Program-made: the position numbers and the translations under genes | Notes under the pieces: generated by a model | Database searches by the model: none | The model's input: the letters and a program-made list of their open reading frames with translations, nothing else | Told to the model about the DNA's origin: nothing | Shown here: positions 1 to 6,651 of the stretch, one piece after another | Position numbering within the stretch: position 1 is the first letter of the stretch | How the letters are laid out: each line of letters opens with the position of its first letter | From: Bacillaceae bacterium UBA7792 | GTDB lineage: Bacteria; Bacillota; Bacilli; Bacillales; Cytobacillaceae | Assembly: GCA_002480735.1 (NCBI GenBank) | Contig: DLCS01000283.1 | Span: 7,380-19,932 of the forward strand | Direction: 5' to 3' | Length of the DNA: 12,553 nt

Positions 1-616
1 CAAGCTTATATAAGGGTAGTAATTGTTTAAATACACGATCTACTGTAGCCATAAATTCTTCAGCGGACATGGTCACAGCCTTTTCTCTTGGAATGTGGTA
101 TCCGCAGAGGATTTCTGCCTTCTTGACCGATTGTAGCCGCTCAAAAAGTGACTGTAATTCTTCCTTGGACATTTGACTATGCAAATGAGCATCGGGCTTC
201 ATGTGATCACCAGACCAAACAAAATCAGGATTTGTTGATTGATAGATGAAATCAAGCTCTGCCGCTAATTTCTTCCCCAATTCCACCTTATTCGTCGCCT
301 CGTAAATCATCGCAAACCAAATAAAGACATGAGTCTCCCAGAGCCCAATTTGGAAGTGCGGCAGCATTTTATACCCTCTTGGATTGCTAGAAAAGGCAAC
401 CCATGTATCATTTGGAGGGTTAACCGTTCTTCTTGCGTGTTTTGCAACATGAGCAAACATTTCCATGCCGGTTAATGAAGACAATGTTGGTGCGAAATGT
501 TCGCCTAATGCTTCAAGCTTTGGTCGAATATTTGCCTTCAATGCATCCATTCTACTTTCGAACCCATCTATTTTAAATACATTAAAATCCGTATTCGTAA
601 AGCCTACAAAAGTCAT
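1..616 (-). CDS. yktB: YktB, DUF1054 family protein (partial, C-terminus off left edge)
   Basis: The minus-strand frame is open from ATG 616-614 to the window edge, 205 codons without a stop. The start follows TAAGGAGG with about 6 bases spacing. The product begins MTFVGFTNTDF and carries conserved DUF1054 stretches: AKHARRTVNPPNDTWVAFS near residues 57-75, then LPHFQIGLWE, HVFIWFAMIYE and WSGDHMKP. The family is about 210 residues in Bacillus, so only a few C-terminal residues are missing. No signal peptide or membrane segment is visible. The family is cytosolic and its biochemical role is not established. It lies divergent from the 64-residue gene that follows, as yktB does from its neighbour in B. 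subtilis. Assignment rests on remembered similarity to B. subtilis YktB and on synteny. Confidence 0.93.
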   Translation of the reverse strand, partial: MTFVGFTNTDFNVFKIDGFESRMDALKANIRPKLEALGEHFAPTLSSLTGMEMFAHVAKHARRTVNPPNDTWVAFSSNPRGYKMLPHFQIGLWETHVFIWFAMIYEATNKVELGKKLAAELDFIYQSTNPDFVWSGDHMKPDAHLHSQMSKEELQSLFERLQSVKKAEILCGYHIPREKAVTMSAEEFMATVDRVFKQLLPLYKL

Positions 617-644
617 TCTAATCCTCCTTATCCCTTTGTCAAAT

Positions 645-653
645 ATTGTAGCA
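645..653 (-). promoter_or_regulatory. extended -10 promoter for yktB
   Basis: Read on the minus strand, TGCTACAAT gives a TGn extension followed by a 5/6 match to TATAAT. No good -35 stands 16-18 bases upstream (TTTCCG is the nearest), which is tolerable for an extended -10 promoter. The predicted start of transcription would leave a leader of roughly 20 bases before the yktB ribosome binding site. Confidence 0.5.
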
Positions 654-727
654 TATACAGGAAAAAACGGAAAATATACCGGCTTTTATCAAGTTTTTTG
701 TCAAAATTAGGCAAAGGCACAAATTAG

Positions 728-756
728 TTACAACTGAAGAAAAGCGCTCATATGAT
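728..756 (+). promoter_or_regulatory. candidate sigma-A promoter for the 64-residue gene
   Basis: TTACAA (728-733), a 17-base spacer and TATGAT (751-756) precede the small gene at 805. The -10 is a 5/6 match and the -35 is weak (3/6). The position, about 50 bases before the start codon and with a ribosome binding site in between, is plausible. Confidence 0.45.
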
Positions 757-804
757 ATAAAAAAATGAATGAGACCTTGAGATTAATGGAAAGGAGTGGG
801 AAAT

Positions 805-999
805 ATGAAACAATTAATGAATACGCTGCGAAAAAGAGATTTTGAAAAGGAACGTAAAGCAGTATTAAGACTTGAGATGGATTATGAATTGTTAACATTG
901 TTCGATGCAATGATGGAAAAGAATGAAATCCAAAAAGCGAAAAGCAAAGAAAAGCTTGAAAAAATTAGAACGGAATTATTAAGGCTTAAGGCATTATAA
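805..999 (+). CDS. ykzI: small charged protein, YkzI-like, unknown function
   Basis: Sixty-four residues beginning MKQLMNTLRKRDFEKERKAV. The frame extends back to a GTG at 796, but AAAGGAG at 790-796 covers that codon and sits 8 bases from ATG 805, so ATG 805 is chosen. The protein is almost entirely predicted helix, rich in Lys and Glu with regularly spaced Leu and Ile, suggesting a short coiled coil or helical hairpin. It has no signal peptide, membrane segment or Cys motif. It lies divergent from yktB and ahead of suhB and ends at its own terminator (1060-1092). The name is by position, because B. subtilis ykzI lies between yktB and suhB. I cannot assign a function. Confidence 0.8.
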   Translation: MKQLMNTLRKRDFEKERKAVLRLEMDYELLTLFDAMMEKNEIQKAKSKEKLEKIRTELLRLKAL

Positions 1000-1059
1000 T
1001 ATTGGCAGGGAGAACTGAAATATGGTGATCATGAGTTTTGTGTTCAATTCTTCTTAAAG

Positions 1060-1092
1060 CGAACTCCTAGAAAAATTAGGTGTTCGTTTTTT
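1060..1092 (+). terminator. intrinsic terminator after the 64-residue gene
   Basis: CGAACTCCTA (1060-1069) pairs with TAGGTGTTCG (1077-1086) across one T-T mismatch, with a short A-rich loop, followed by six T residues (1087-1092). It separates the small gene from suhB. Confidence 0.85.
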
Positions 1093-1103
1093 ATTTTCTG
1101 AAG

Positions 1104-1137
1104 TGGGAAAAGTAAAATTAGTTGAACCATTTTCCCA
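1104..1137. repeat. 8-bp inverted repeat upstream of suhB
   Basis: TGGGAAAA (1104-1111) and TTTTCCCA (1130-1137) are perfect inverted copies separated by 18 bases. The gap contains TTGAAC (1122-1127), the best -35-like hexamer for suhB, although the matching -10 (TACGCT, 1145-1150) is poor. It could be an operator, a hairpin or chance. Confidence 0.4.
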
Positions 1138-1193
1138 TTTCTATTACGCTAAGATAAAAGCTTGAGTATACGAGGATAGGAAGCTGATAAAGG

Positions 1194-1988
1194 GTGAAGG
1201 AAAACGAAATTTTAACCAATGCAACAACATGGATAAAAGAAGCTGGAGAGCGGATTGTACAATCCTTTCAAACAACCTTAAGTATAGAAACGAAAACGAA
1301 TCCGAATGATTTGGTTACGAACATCGATAAGGACACAGAGAAATTTTTTATTGCTAAGATTAAGGAAAACTATCCAGAGCATCGAGTCTTAGGGGAAGAA
1401 GGAAACGGGGACCGATTGGAAGAGCTTAAAGGAATCGTTTGGATTATTGACCCAATCGATGGAACCATGAACTTTATTCACCAACATCGTAATTTTGCAA
1501 TCTCGATCGGAATATATGAGGATGGAGTAGGGAAGATCGGATTAATCTATGATGTTGTGCAAGATGAGCTTTATTATGCATTAAAAGGAAAAGGGGCATT
1601 TGTTAATGGGACACCATTGCCCAAACTAACGAGCGTTAATATTTCTGAGGCCATTATCGGCCTTAATGCCACATGGGTAACACCAAATCGAAGAATTGAT
1701 CCGTCAATTTTGGGGGCTCTTGTACGTGATGTAAGGGGGACAAGGTCTTACGGATCGGCAGCGATTGAAATTGCACAGGTGGCTGCAGGGAGATTGGATG
1801 CTTATATGACGTTAAGATTGTCTCCTTGGGATTTTGCTGGGGGGTTAATCCTGATTGAAGAGGTAGGAGGAGTCGCTAGCACATTAAAAGGTGAACCGAT
1901 ACAGCTTCTTGAACAAAATACGATATTTATCTCTAGGCCAGGTCTGCACGAACAAATACTTAAGAACTATCTTTACGGTAAAATATAG
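1194..1988 (+). CDS. suhB: inositol monophosphatase family protein (SuhB/YktC)
   Basis: A 264-residue Mg-dependent phosphatase of the inositol monophosphatase superfamily, near the family's usual length. Motif A is LGEEG (residues 66-70, metal-binding Glu68/Glu69). Motif B is WIIDPIDGTMNF (83-94, Asp86, Asp89, Thr91). Motif C is SPWDFAGG (210-217, Asp213). All metal and catalytic residues are in place, so it should be active. It is a soluble cytosolic protein. The likely reaction is hydrolysis of inositol-1-phosphate or a related sugar phosphate; substrate cannot be read from sequence. The start is GTG 1194, the only one possible because an in-frame TAA lies just upstream at 1188; AGGAAG (1178-1183) is a moderate ribosome binding site. 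It is transcribed alone and converges on ylaF. Confidence 0.95.
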   Translation: MKENEILTNATTWIKEAGERIVQSFQTTLSIETKTNPNDLVTNIDKDTEKFFIAKIKENYPEHRVLGEEGNGDRLEELKGIVWIIDPIDGTMNFIHQHRNFAISIGIYEDGVGKIGLIYDVVQDELYYALKGKGAFVNGTPLPKLTSVNISEAIIGLNATWVTPNRRIDPSILGALVRDVRGTRSYGSAAIEIAQVAAGRLDAYMTLRLSPWDFAGGLILIEEVGGVASTLKGEPIQLLEQNTIFISRPGLHEQILKNYLYGKI

Positions 1989-1999
1989 TATAAATGCGA

Positions 2000-2019
2000 A
2001 ACCGGGCAGCTGCCCGGTT
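2000..2019. terminator. shared terminator hairpin between suhB and ylaF
   Basis: The 20 bases from 2000 to 2019 are a perfect palindrome with halves AACCGGGCAG and CTGCCCGGTT. In RNA this gives an 8-bp G+C-rich stem with an AGCU loop. Downstream of it the plus strand has only a loosely T-rich run (CCTTTTTC), and the minus strand has no strong T tract. It lies between the suhB stop and the ylaF stop, so it probably ends both transcripts. Confidence 0.7.
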
Positions 2020-2208
2020 CTATAGATTTCCTTTTTCTCGCATTTTCCTCTTGGTCATAAAGCCCAACCCCATCACGCTAATAAAGGCAAAAAGCGTTAC
2101 AGCAATCCAAAGGGGGCTTCGAACCCCAATGGCAATACCTATCCCCATCATGGAGAGGGTAGCTGCTAATGCTAAGCATAAGAATGGCCATTTTATTCCC
2201 CTCATCAT
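2020..2208 (-). CDS. ylaF: YlaF, DUF5325 small membrane protein
   Basis: Sixty-two residues if it starts at ATG 2208-2206, or 61 from the adjacent ATG 2205-2203. AAGGGGG lies immediately upstream and suits the second ATG slightly better. The longer upstream frame (MESRGN) has no ribosome binding site. Two hydrophobic segments (about residues 8-28 and 32-50) are joined by a short turn and followed by a basic tail (MTKRKMREKG), giving a two-pass membrane protein with a cytoplasmic C-terminus. This matches YlaF/DUF5325 in size, topology and position beside typA. Function is unknown. It is divergent from typA and convergent with suhB. Confidence 0.82.
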   Translation of the reverse strand: MMRGIKWPFLCLALAATLSMMGIGIAIGVRSPLWIAVTLFAFISVMGLGFMTKRKMREKGNL

Positions 2209-2295
2209 ATTCCCCCTTGATTCCACCGAGTTCTCAAAATTTTTTCATCCAATAATTATTTTACATAAAAAGCTTTTAAGTTTCTACCTCATTTG

Positions 2296-2304
2296 TGTTA
2301 TAAT
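2296..2304 (+). promoter_or_regulatory. extended -10 promoter of the typA operon
   Basis: TGTTATAAT combines the TGn extension with a perfect TATAAT (2299-2304). The -35 region is poor (TTTAAG or TTAAGT). Transcription should begin near 2311, leaving a leader of about 90 bases before typA. Confidence 0.7.
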
Positions 2305-2332
2305 ATTTCAGTTAGACTACAAAATAATACTA

Positions 2333-2381
2333 CATCTAAGAAGTGGGCAATTTTCGCATGTGTGAAAATAGGGCCTAGATG
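2333..2381 (+). promoter_or_regulatory. structured 5' leader of typA
   Basis: Nested complementary arms are present: CATCTA (2333-2338) with TAGATG (2376-2381), GGC (2346-2348) with GCC (2373-2375), and ATTTTC (2350-2355) with GAAAAT (2364-2369) around an 8-base loop. Together they make one bulged hairpin ending 10 bases before the ribosome binding site. No known riboswitch consensus is recognised. Confidence 0.45.
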
Positions 2382-2390
2382 AATAAAGGT

Positions 2391-2395
2391 AGGAG
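2391..2395 (+). promoter_or_regulatory. ribosome binding site fixing the typA TTG start
   Basis: AGGAG lies 8 bases before TTG 2404. It overlaps the in-frame GTG at 2395, which therefore cannot be the start. Confidence 0.8.
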
Positions 2396-2403
2396 TGGAA
2401 TTT

Positions 2404-4242
2404 TTGAAGATCAGAGAGGATATACGCAACATCGCTATTATTGCTCACGTTGATCATGGAAAAACAACGTTAGTAGACCAATTGTTGAGACAATCTGGTA
2501 CCTTCCGTTCGAATGAACATGTGGAAGAAAGAGCTATGGACTCAGGTGATATTGAAAGAGAACGTGGGATTACGATTTTAGCGAAAAACACAGCGATTCA
2601 ATATAAAAATACGAAGATAAATATTTTGGATACTCCTGGGCATGCCGATTTTGGCGGTGAAGTGGAACGAATTATGAAAATGGTGGATGGCGTTTTACTT
2701 GTTGTCGATGCTTATGAAGGCTGTATGCCACAAACCCGCTTTGTATTAAAAAAAGCATTAGAGCAAAATTTAACGCCAATTGTCGTCGTGAATAAAATAG
2801 ATCGTGACTTTGCTCGGCCACAGGAAGTTGTAGATGAAGTACTAGATTTATTCATTGAATTGGATGCGAATGAGGAACAGCTGGAGTTTCCAGTGGTTTA
2901 TGCTTCGGGAATTAATGGTACGGCAAGCCTAGACCCTGAGAAACAGGATGAAAATATGCAGGTGCTGTATGATACGATTGTGGAGCAAATTCCAGCACCG
3001 ATTGATAATAAAGAAGAACCACTTCAGTTCCAGGTAGCATTATTGGATTACAATGACTATGTTGGAAGAATTGGGATCGGAAGAGTATTCCGTGGTACAA
3101 TGAAGGTAGGACAGCAAGTTGCTCTTATGAAGCTAGATGGATCTGTGAAGCAGTTCCGGGTTACAAAAATATTCGGTTTCTTTGGATTGAAGCGTGAGGA
3201 AGTGCAGGAAGCCTACGCAGGAGATTTAGTGGCCGTTTCCGGAATGGAAGATATCAATGTAGGGGAAACGGTTTGCCCAATTGAGCATCAAGAGGCTCTA
3301 CCAGTTCTTCGAATTGACGAACCAACCCTTCAAATGACGTTTCTTGTGAACAACAGTCCTTTTGCCGGTCGGGAAGGAAAATTTGTTACGGCGAGAAAAA
3401 TCGAAGAAAGATTACGTGCACAGCTACAAACGGATGTAAGCTTGCGCGTTGAGAACACCGATTCTCCAGATGCTTGGATTGTATCTGGTCGTGGTGAATT
3501 GCATCTATCCATTTTGATTGAAAATATGCGTCGTGAAGGCTATGAGCTGCAGGTTAGTAAGCCTGAGGTTATTGTGAAGGAAATCGATGGAGTTCGCTGT
3601 GAACCAGTTGAACGCGTACAAATCGATGTACCCGAAGAGAATACCGGAGCCATTATGGAGTCCATGGGTGCTCGCAAGGGTGATCTTCTTGATATGATTA
3701 ATAACGGGTCTGGTCAAGTAAGATTGATTTTCATGGTACCTGCTCGAGGATTAATCGGTTATACGACTGAATTCTTGACCTTAACACGTGGTTATGGAAT
3801 CATTAATCATAGCTTTGATAGCTATCAACCAATGGCACAAGGACAGGTTGGAGGACGCAGACAAGGAGTTCTCGTTTCGATGGAAACGGGGAAAGCATCA
3901 ACCTACGGCATTATGCAGGTGGAGGACCGTGGCGTTATCTTCGTGGATGCGGGAACGGAAATTTATGAGGGAATGATTGTTGGTGAGCATAATCGAGAGA
4001 ATGACATCACCGTAAATATCACCAAAGTAAAGCATGCAACAAACGTTCGTTCGGCCACAAAGGATCAAACCGCAGTGATGAAAAAACCAAGAATCATGAC
4101 ATTAGAGGAATCTCTAGAGTACTTGAACGAGGATGAGTATTGTGAGGTAACCCCACAATCGATTCGCCTCCGCAAGAAAATTCTTGATAAGAGTGAGCGG
4201 GAAAGAGTGGCGAAGAAGAAGAAATATGCAGAGATGAACTAG
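2404..4242 (+). CDS. typA: TypA/BipA ribosome-associated translational GTPase
   Basis: A 612-residue protein when started at TTG 2404, the same length as B. subtilis YlaG. It is a translation-factor GTPase that binds the ribosome in its GTP form and is linked in other bacteria to ribosome assembly and to stress or cold growth. G motifs are G1 AHVDHGKTT (14-22), G2 RGITI (54-58), G3 DTPGH (76-80), G4 NKID (130-133) and G5 around SGI (168-170). EF-G-like domains II, III and V and the TypA-specific C-terminal domain follow. The end is basic (KKKK), as in homologues. The alternative GTG 2395 is rejected because it lies in the ribosome binding site. It is the first gene of an operon with ylaH and a 95-residue gene, and it is preceded by a folded leader. 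Confidence 0.98.
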   Translation: MKIREDIRNIAIIAHVDHGKTTLVDQLLRQSGTFRSNEHVEERAMDSGDIERERGITILAKNTAIQYKNTKINILDTPGHADFGGEVERIMKMVDGVLLVVDAYEGCMPQTRFVLKKALEQNLTPIVVVNKIDRDFARPQEVVDEVLDLFIELDANEEQLEFPVVYASGINGTASLDPEKQDENMQVLYDTIVEQIPAPIDNKEEPLQFQVALLDYNDYVGRIGIGRVFRGTMKVGQQVALMKLDGSVKQFRVTKIFGFFGLKREEVQEAYAGDLVAVSGMEDINVGETVCPIEHQEALPVLRIDEPTLQMTFLVNNSPFAGREGKFVTARKIEERLRAQLQTDVSLRVENTDSPDAWIVSGRGELHLSILIENMRREGYELQVSKPEVIVKEIDGVRCEPVERVQIDVPEENTGAIMESMGARKGDLLDMINNGSGQVRLIFMVPARGLIGYTTEFLTLTRGYGIINHSFDSYQPMAQGQVGGRRQGVLVSMETGKASTYGIMQVEDRGVIFVDAGTEIYEGMIVGEHNRENDITVNITKVKHATNVRSATKDQTAVMKKPRIMTLEESLEYLNEDEYCEVTPQSIRLRKKILDKSERERVAKKKKYAEMN

Positions 4243-4268
4243 TGCGTTGTTAATGGGAGGATCGGAGT

Positions 4269-4580
4269 ATGGATATTAATAATATGACTTTTTTTGCAGA
4301 ACTATATAATGTCCGCGAAAATCCAGAAGTAGGTATGTGGCTTCTATACATTACGGTGGTGATCCTATCAATCATCGTGTTTAAATTAGGATTTGCTCGA
4401 AAGCTTTCCCTGTTAAAAAATATTGTCATATATAGCTTTTTGATTTTTGGATGTACCATCCTCTCATTATTTGCCGTTGGCTTACCAATTATTGAGGGGC
4501 TAATGGTCGCAGCGCTTATCCTTATTATTTACAAAATTCGTCTCAAGCAAGAGAGAAAGCAGCAAGGAAAAGAAGCGTAA
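4269..4580 (+). CDS. ylaH: YlaH-like integral membrane protein
   Basis: A 103-residue protein with three hydrophobic segments (about 22-41, 51-70 and 72-89), a short polar N-terminus (MDINNMTFFAELYNVRENPE) and a basic tail (IRLKQERKQQGKEA). The motif NPEVGMWLLYI leading into the first membrane segment is typical of the YlaH family, whose function is unknown. GGGAGG at 4255-4260 stands 8 bases before ATG 4269. The gene begins 26 bases after the typA stop with no promoter between, so it is cotranscribed with typA. Its stop codon is embedded in the ribosome binding site of the next gene, indicating coupled translation. Confidence 0.9.
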   Translation: MDINNMTFFAELYNVRENPEVGMWLLYITVVILSIIVFKLGFARKLSLLKNIVIYSFLIFGCTILSLFAVGLPIIEGLMVAALILIIYKIRLKQERKQQGKEA

Positions 4581-4591
4581 AGGGGAACAGT

Positions 4592-4879
4592 ATGAACTCA
4601 TTACAGGATGCACTTTATAATTGGTTGACGATTAAGGTGGTTATAGACAAGCGCCCAGATGATACGGCGGCGGTTGAAACCGAAAAAATGTTCTATGATA
4701 TTTTATTGGACAACCATCATTTGACGAATATCGAAGTGACAACAGATGAGGAAATGTACTATGTGGAATACGACCAAAAGGGAGAAAGAAAAAAGCAGAG
4801 ATTCCCTCGGGAATTGATTGAAGTCATGCTGAAGCAGATTCAGAAAGAGCCTGAAAAATATCGAAACTTTAACGAATAA
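4592..4879 (+). CDS. conserved-looking protein of unknown function, third gene of typA operon
   Basis: Ninety-five residues starting MNSLQDALYNWLTIKVV. AAAGGGG (4579-4585), overlapping the ylaH stop, lies 6 bases before ATG 4592. The protein is soluble and strongly charged, without signal peptide, membrane segment or Cys. The predicted order is an N-terminal helix (1-19), a helix around 25-41, a beta hairpin about 46-62 (NIEVTTDEEMYYVEYD), a basic turn (KGERKKQR) and a C-terminal helix 72-86. I do not recognise a named family. It is not YlaI, which is encoded on the other strand just downstream. Coupling to ylaH suggests a partnership or shared dosage with that membrane protein or with TypA; this is inference only. 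Confidence 0.85.
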   Translation: MNSLQDALYNWLTIKVVIDKRPDDTAAVETEKMFYDILLDNHHLTNIEVTTDEEMYYVEYDQKGERKKQRFPRELIEVMLKQIQKEPEKYRNFNE

Positions 4880-4923
4880 AAAAGATTGCCTAACTGCTAC
4901 TTTTGTGAAACAGCTAAAACATG

Positions 4924-4955
4924 AAAAATCCGCTCTCACGTAGAGCGGATTTTTT
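4924..4955. terminator. bidirectional terminator between typA operon and ylaI
   Basis: AAAAATCCGCTCT (4924-4936) and AGAGCGGATTTTT (4942-4954) form a perfect 13-bp stem with a CACGT loop. The flanking A and T runs give a T tract on either strand. It ends the typA-ylaH operon on the plus strand and ylaI (stop at 4969) on the minus strand. Confidence 0.93.
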
Positions 4956-4968
4956 GTCACTGGTTGGC

Positions 4969-5169
4969 TTACCAATCATCTTCCTCCGTTGCGGAACGGT
5001 ATAGCCGAAAATTTCCTGTGGCGATTCGCGCTTGGGTTTTTTCCGTAATTCTAGCTTCGCATTTTTTGCACATGAATGTATGAATAGGACGATTTCGCAA
5101 TCTTTTTGCTTGAAATGAATCATCCTCAAGGGTTTCAATTTGATCACAAATGACACATTTGACTCTCAT
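4969..5169 (-). CDS. ylaI: YlaI, DUF2197 small zinc-ribbon-like protein
   Basis: Sixty-six residues from ATG 5169-5167; an ATG directly upstream (5172-5170) would add one Met. AGAGGTG lies very close to the first ATG and about 5 bases from the second, so the second is preferred. Two CxxC pairs, Cys5/Cys8 (VKCVICD) and Cys34/Cys37 (MCKKCEAR), should bind one zinc ion. The stretch AKRLRNRPIHTF between the pairs and ATGNFRLYR after them are typical of the YlaI family. It is small, basic and cytosolic. The fold suggests nucleic-acid or protein binding, but no function is established. It is transcribed alone, with its own promoter (5201-5229) and the shared terminator. Confidence 0.9.
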   Translation of the reverse strand: MRVKCVICDQIETLEDDSFQAKRLRNRPIHTFMCKKCEARITEKTQARIATGNFRLYRSATEEDDW

Positions 5170-5200
5170 CATTACACCTCTTAACTTGTTTCATTGCTTT

Positions 5201-5229
5201 AGTATATCATTCCATCGGATAAATGTCTT
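5201..5229 (-). promoter_or_regulatory. sigma-A promoter for ylaI
   Basis: On the minus strand AAGACA (plus 5224-5229), a 17-base spacer and TATACT (plus 5201-5206) match the consensus at 4/6 and 5/6. The position is about 30 bases upstream of the ylaI start. Confidence 0.6.
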
Positions 5230-5355
5230 TGAATGGTGGGATTAAATCATCAAAATAAGGAATAGTATAAATATGCTAAAGGATAGAAATTTTAGGCAAA
5301 AATTGTGGTAACATTGTATATATCTAGTAGATGCAGATTTTAGGGGGGATGCATT

Positions 5356-5811
5356 ATGGCCAATCGTGTTGAGCCCATCTTAATCAAACCATTGTTTGAT
5401 GAGCTTCAAAAAGAACGATTCGTTACACTTGCAACCGTTGATTTTGAGACCGGAGGACCAAATGTTAGTGCGATTTCATGGATTTATGCAAGGGATGAAC
5501 GAACGATCATTTTCGCTGTAGACAATCGTTCAAGAATCATCCAGAACATCCAGGAAAACAACCAAGTGGTTGTGAACATTATTGCGAATGAAAGTACATA
5601 TTCCATAAGTGGTGAGGCGTCCCTTGTAAGTGAGAAAATTGAAGGGATTCCGTTAAAGCTTGCTTTAGTTTCGATAAAGGTCCAGGAGGTAAGAGATGTG
5701 ATGTTTTATGGATCGAAAATCATTGTCGAACCTAAGTATGACAAGACCTATGACCTGGAAGCGGCAGAGCGTCTTGACAGGCAGGTAATGGAAGCGATGA
5801 AAAAGGCTTAG
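5356..5811 (+). CDS. pyridoxamine 5'-phosphate oxidase-like (split barrel) protein
   Basis: A 151-residue protein preceded by six G residues (5343-5348) 7 bases before ATG 5356. The N-terminal part has the FMN-binding split-barrel pattern: RFVTLATVDFETGGPNVSAI near residues 21-40, then SWIYARDERTIIFAVDNRSR and a strand VVVNIIANESTYSISGEAS. It is a small single-domain member. Such proteins bind FMN, F420 or haem, or act as flavin reductases, so vitamin B6 oxidase activity should not be assumed. It resembles what I recall of B. subtilis YlaL, but in B. subtilis ylaL follows the phoH-like gene, whereas here the gene precedes ylaJ; the symbol is withheld. No clear promoter is visible (a weak TATATA at 5317-5322). 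It is convergent with ylaJ, and its stop codon lies within the terminator stem at 5806-5829. Confidence 0.88.
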   Translation: MANRVEPILIKPLFDELQKERFVTLATVDFETGGPNVSAISWIYARDERTIIFAVDNRSRIIQNIQENNQVVVNIIANESTYSISGEASLVSEKIEGIPLKLALVSIKVQEVRDVMFYGSKIIVEPKYDKTYDLEAAERLDRQVMEAMKKA

Positions 5812-5829
5812 TCACATAAGTGACTAAGC
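5800..5829 (-). terminator. terminator of ylaJ, overlapping the end of the oxidase-like gene
   Basis: GCTTAGTCAC (5806-5815) and GTGACTAAGC (5820-5829) form a perfect 10-bp stem with an ATAA loop. On the minus strand it is followed by C and five T residues (5804-5800), a good T tract for ylaJ. On the plus strand the tail (TTCATCTG) is poor, though the hairpin may still help end that transcript. The TAG stop of the plus-strand gene (5809-5811) lies in the stem. Confidence 0.8.
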
Positions 5830-5866
5830 TTCATCTGCCAGAACAGAGCTTCTCATGATGTAATTT

Positions 5867-6472
5867 CTAATCAAGATGATGATTGGACTGTTTTTTCTGC
5901 TGCTTCTCCAACTGTTTTGTTTCAGTCTCGTTTAATTTGTTCTTGGCTTTATCTACTGTATGTTCCCTAGGATTCGGATCAACCAAATCAGCAGGTACTT
6001 CAGGCATTAATCTACCGGATATATCGGCAAGCTCATTCATAATCCCGGCAACTGGTTTTCCGTCACGAATATCATTAGCTACCTCTCTAATTCGTGCTGT
6101 CATATCTGGGTCCGCAATTACAACTGCACGGGCACCGTAAGGATCTTTTTTCAAGCTCTCTGCGACAGAATATTTGATCGCTCCAACTTGAGAGCGCTCG
6201 ATGTCCTCCTTTACATCAATCCCCACAAGGGCATAATTTCCTAATACAACAGCGGTCGCATCATTGACATTTGGAATACTCGTCGCTAAATCGACAAGAT
6301 GCTGTGAAATTTCTTGACCGCTTTTTCGATCGACATTTTGAATTGTGCTGTTCTTTACATGGATGATTTGCTGCTGATTTCCAGCACCCTCTTCTGCTTC
6401 GTTATTGTTATTCGTCATTCCACAACCTGAAACAAGACTTAATATTAAAATAATGTTCAGCCATTTTCTCAT
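5867..6472 (-). CDS. ylaJ: YhcN/YlaJ family sporulation lipoprotein
   Basis: A 201-residue protein from ATG 6472-6470, placed by GGAGGTG 5 bases upstream. The frame extends 14 codons further back, but that would put the signal peptide inside the protein. The N-terminus MRKWLNIILILSLVSGCGM is a lipoprotein signal with lipobox LVSGC, so Cys17 is predicted to be lipidated. A low-complexity Asn/Glu/Gln linker (20-36) leads into the YhcN/YlaJ domain (about 40-165): DATAVVLGNYALVGIDV, a helix with KYSVAESLKKDPYGARAVV, and ADPDMTARIREVANDI. The tail (172-201) is Lys/Gln/Glu-rich and probably helical. Family members sit at the spore membrane and contribute to germination in B. subtilis. It is divergent from the phoH-like gene; I could not pick out a convincing sigma-G or sigma-F promoter. 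Confidence 0.93.
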   Translation of the reverse strand: MRKWLNIILILSLVSGCGMTNNNNEAEEGAGNQQQIIHVKNSTIQNVDRKSGQEISQHLVDLATSIPNVNDATAVVLGNYALVGIDVKEDIERSQVGAIKYSVAESLKKDPYGARAVVIADPDMTARIREVANDIRDGKPVAGIMNELADISGRLMPEVPADLVDPNPREHTVDKAKNKLNETETKQLEKQQKKQSNHHLD

Positions 6473-6477
6473 GTTGT

Positions 6478-6484
6478 CACCTCC
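6478..6484 (-). promoter_or_regulatory. ribosome binding site fixing the ylaJ start
   Basis: GGAGGTG on the minus strand, 5 bases from ATG 6472. It supports the shorter reading that places the lipoprotein signal at the N-terminus. Confidence 0.85.
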
Positions 6485-6639
6485 AAAAATATTGGGCATG
6501 CAGAAAATCATCATTCATTCGGGTTCGTTATGATTATTGTGTAAAACTTCTTCTATCTTTATTCGAGAAAACATATATTTTACAAAAGCTAAAACCTATC
6601 CAACGGTTAGAAATAAGAAAAAAAGACCAAAAAGGCGTA

Positions 6640-6644
6640 GGAGG
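6640..6644 (+). promoter_or_regulatory. ribosome binding site fixing the TTG start of the phoH-like gene
   Basis: GGAGG lies 7 bases before TTG 6652. Translation from this TTG puts the PIN-domain motif YVLDTN at residues 5-10, as expected for the family. Confidence 0.85.
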
Positions 6645-6651
6645 CAAAGAC

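Noticed and set aside
465..710. 81-codon plus-strand frame
   Set aside because: Antisense to the N-terminus of yktB and its promoter; no ribosome binding site, and yktB is clearly recognisable on the other strand.
1022..1057. 11-codon frame (MVIMSFVFNSS) just before the terminator at 1060
   Set aside because: Only a weak GGGAG-like site upstream; such a short frame is expected by chance and nothing downstream suggests an attenuator.
1994..2365. 123-codon plus-strand frame over ylaF and the typA promoter
   Set aside because: It is antisense to YlaF, which matches a known family, and it spans a terminator, a promoter and the typA leader.
5883..6140. 85-codon plus-strand frame
   Set aside because: Shadow of ylaJ on the opposite strand, with low-complexity Cys/Phe/Ser content and no ribosome binding site.
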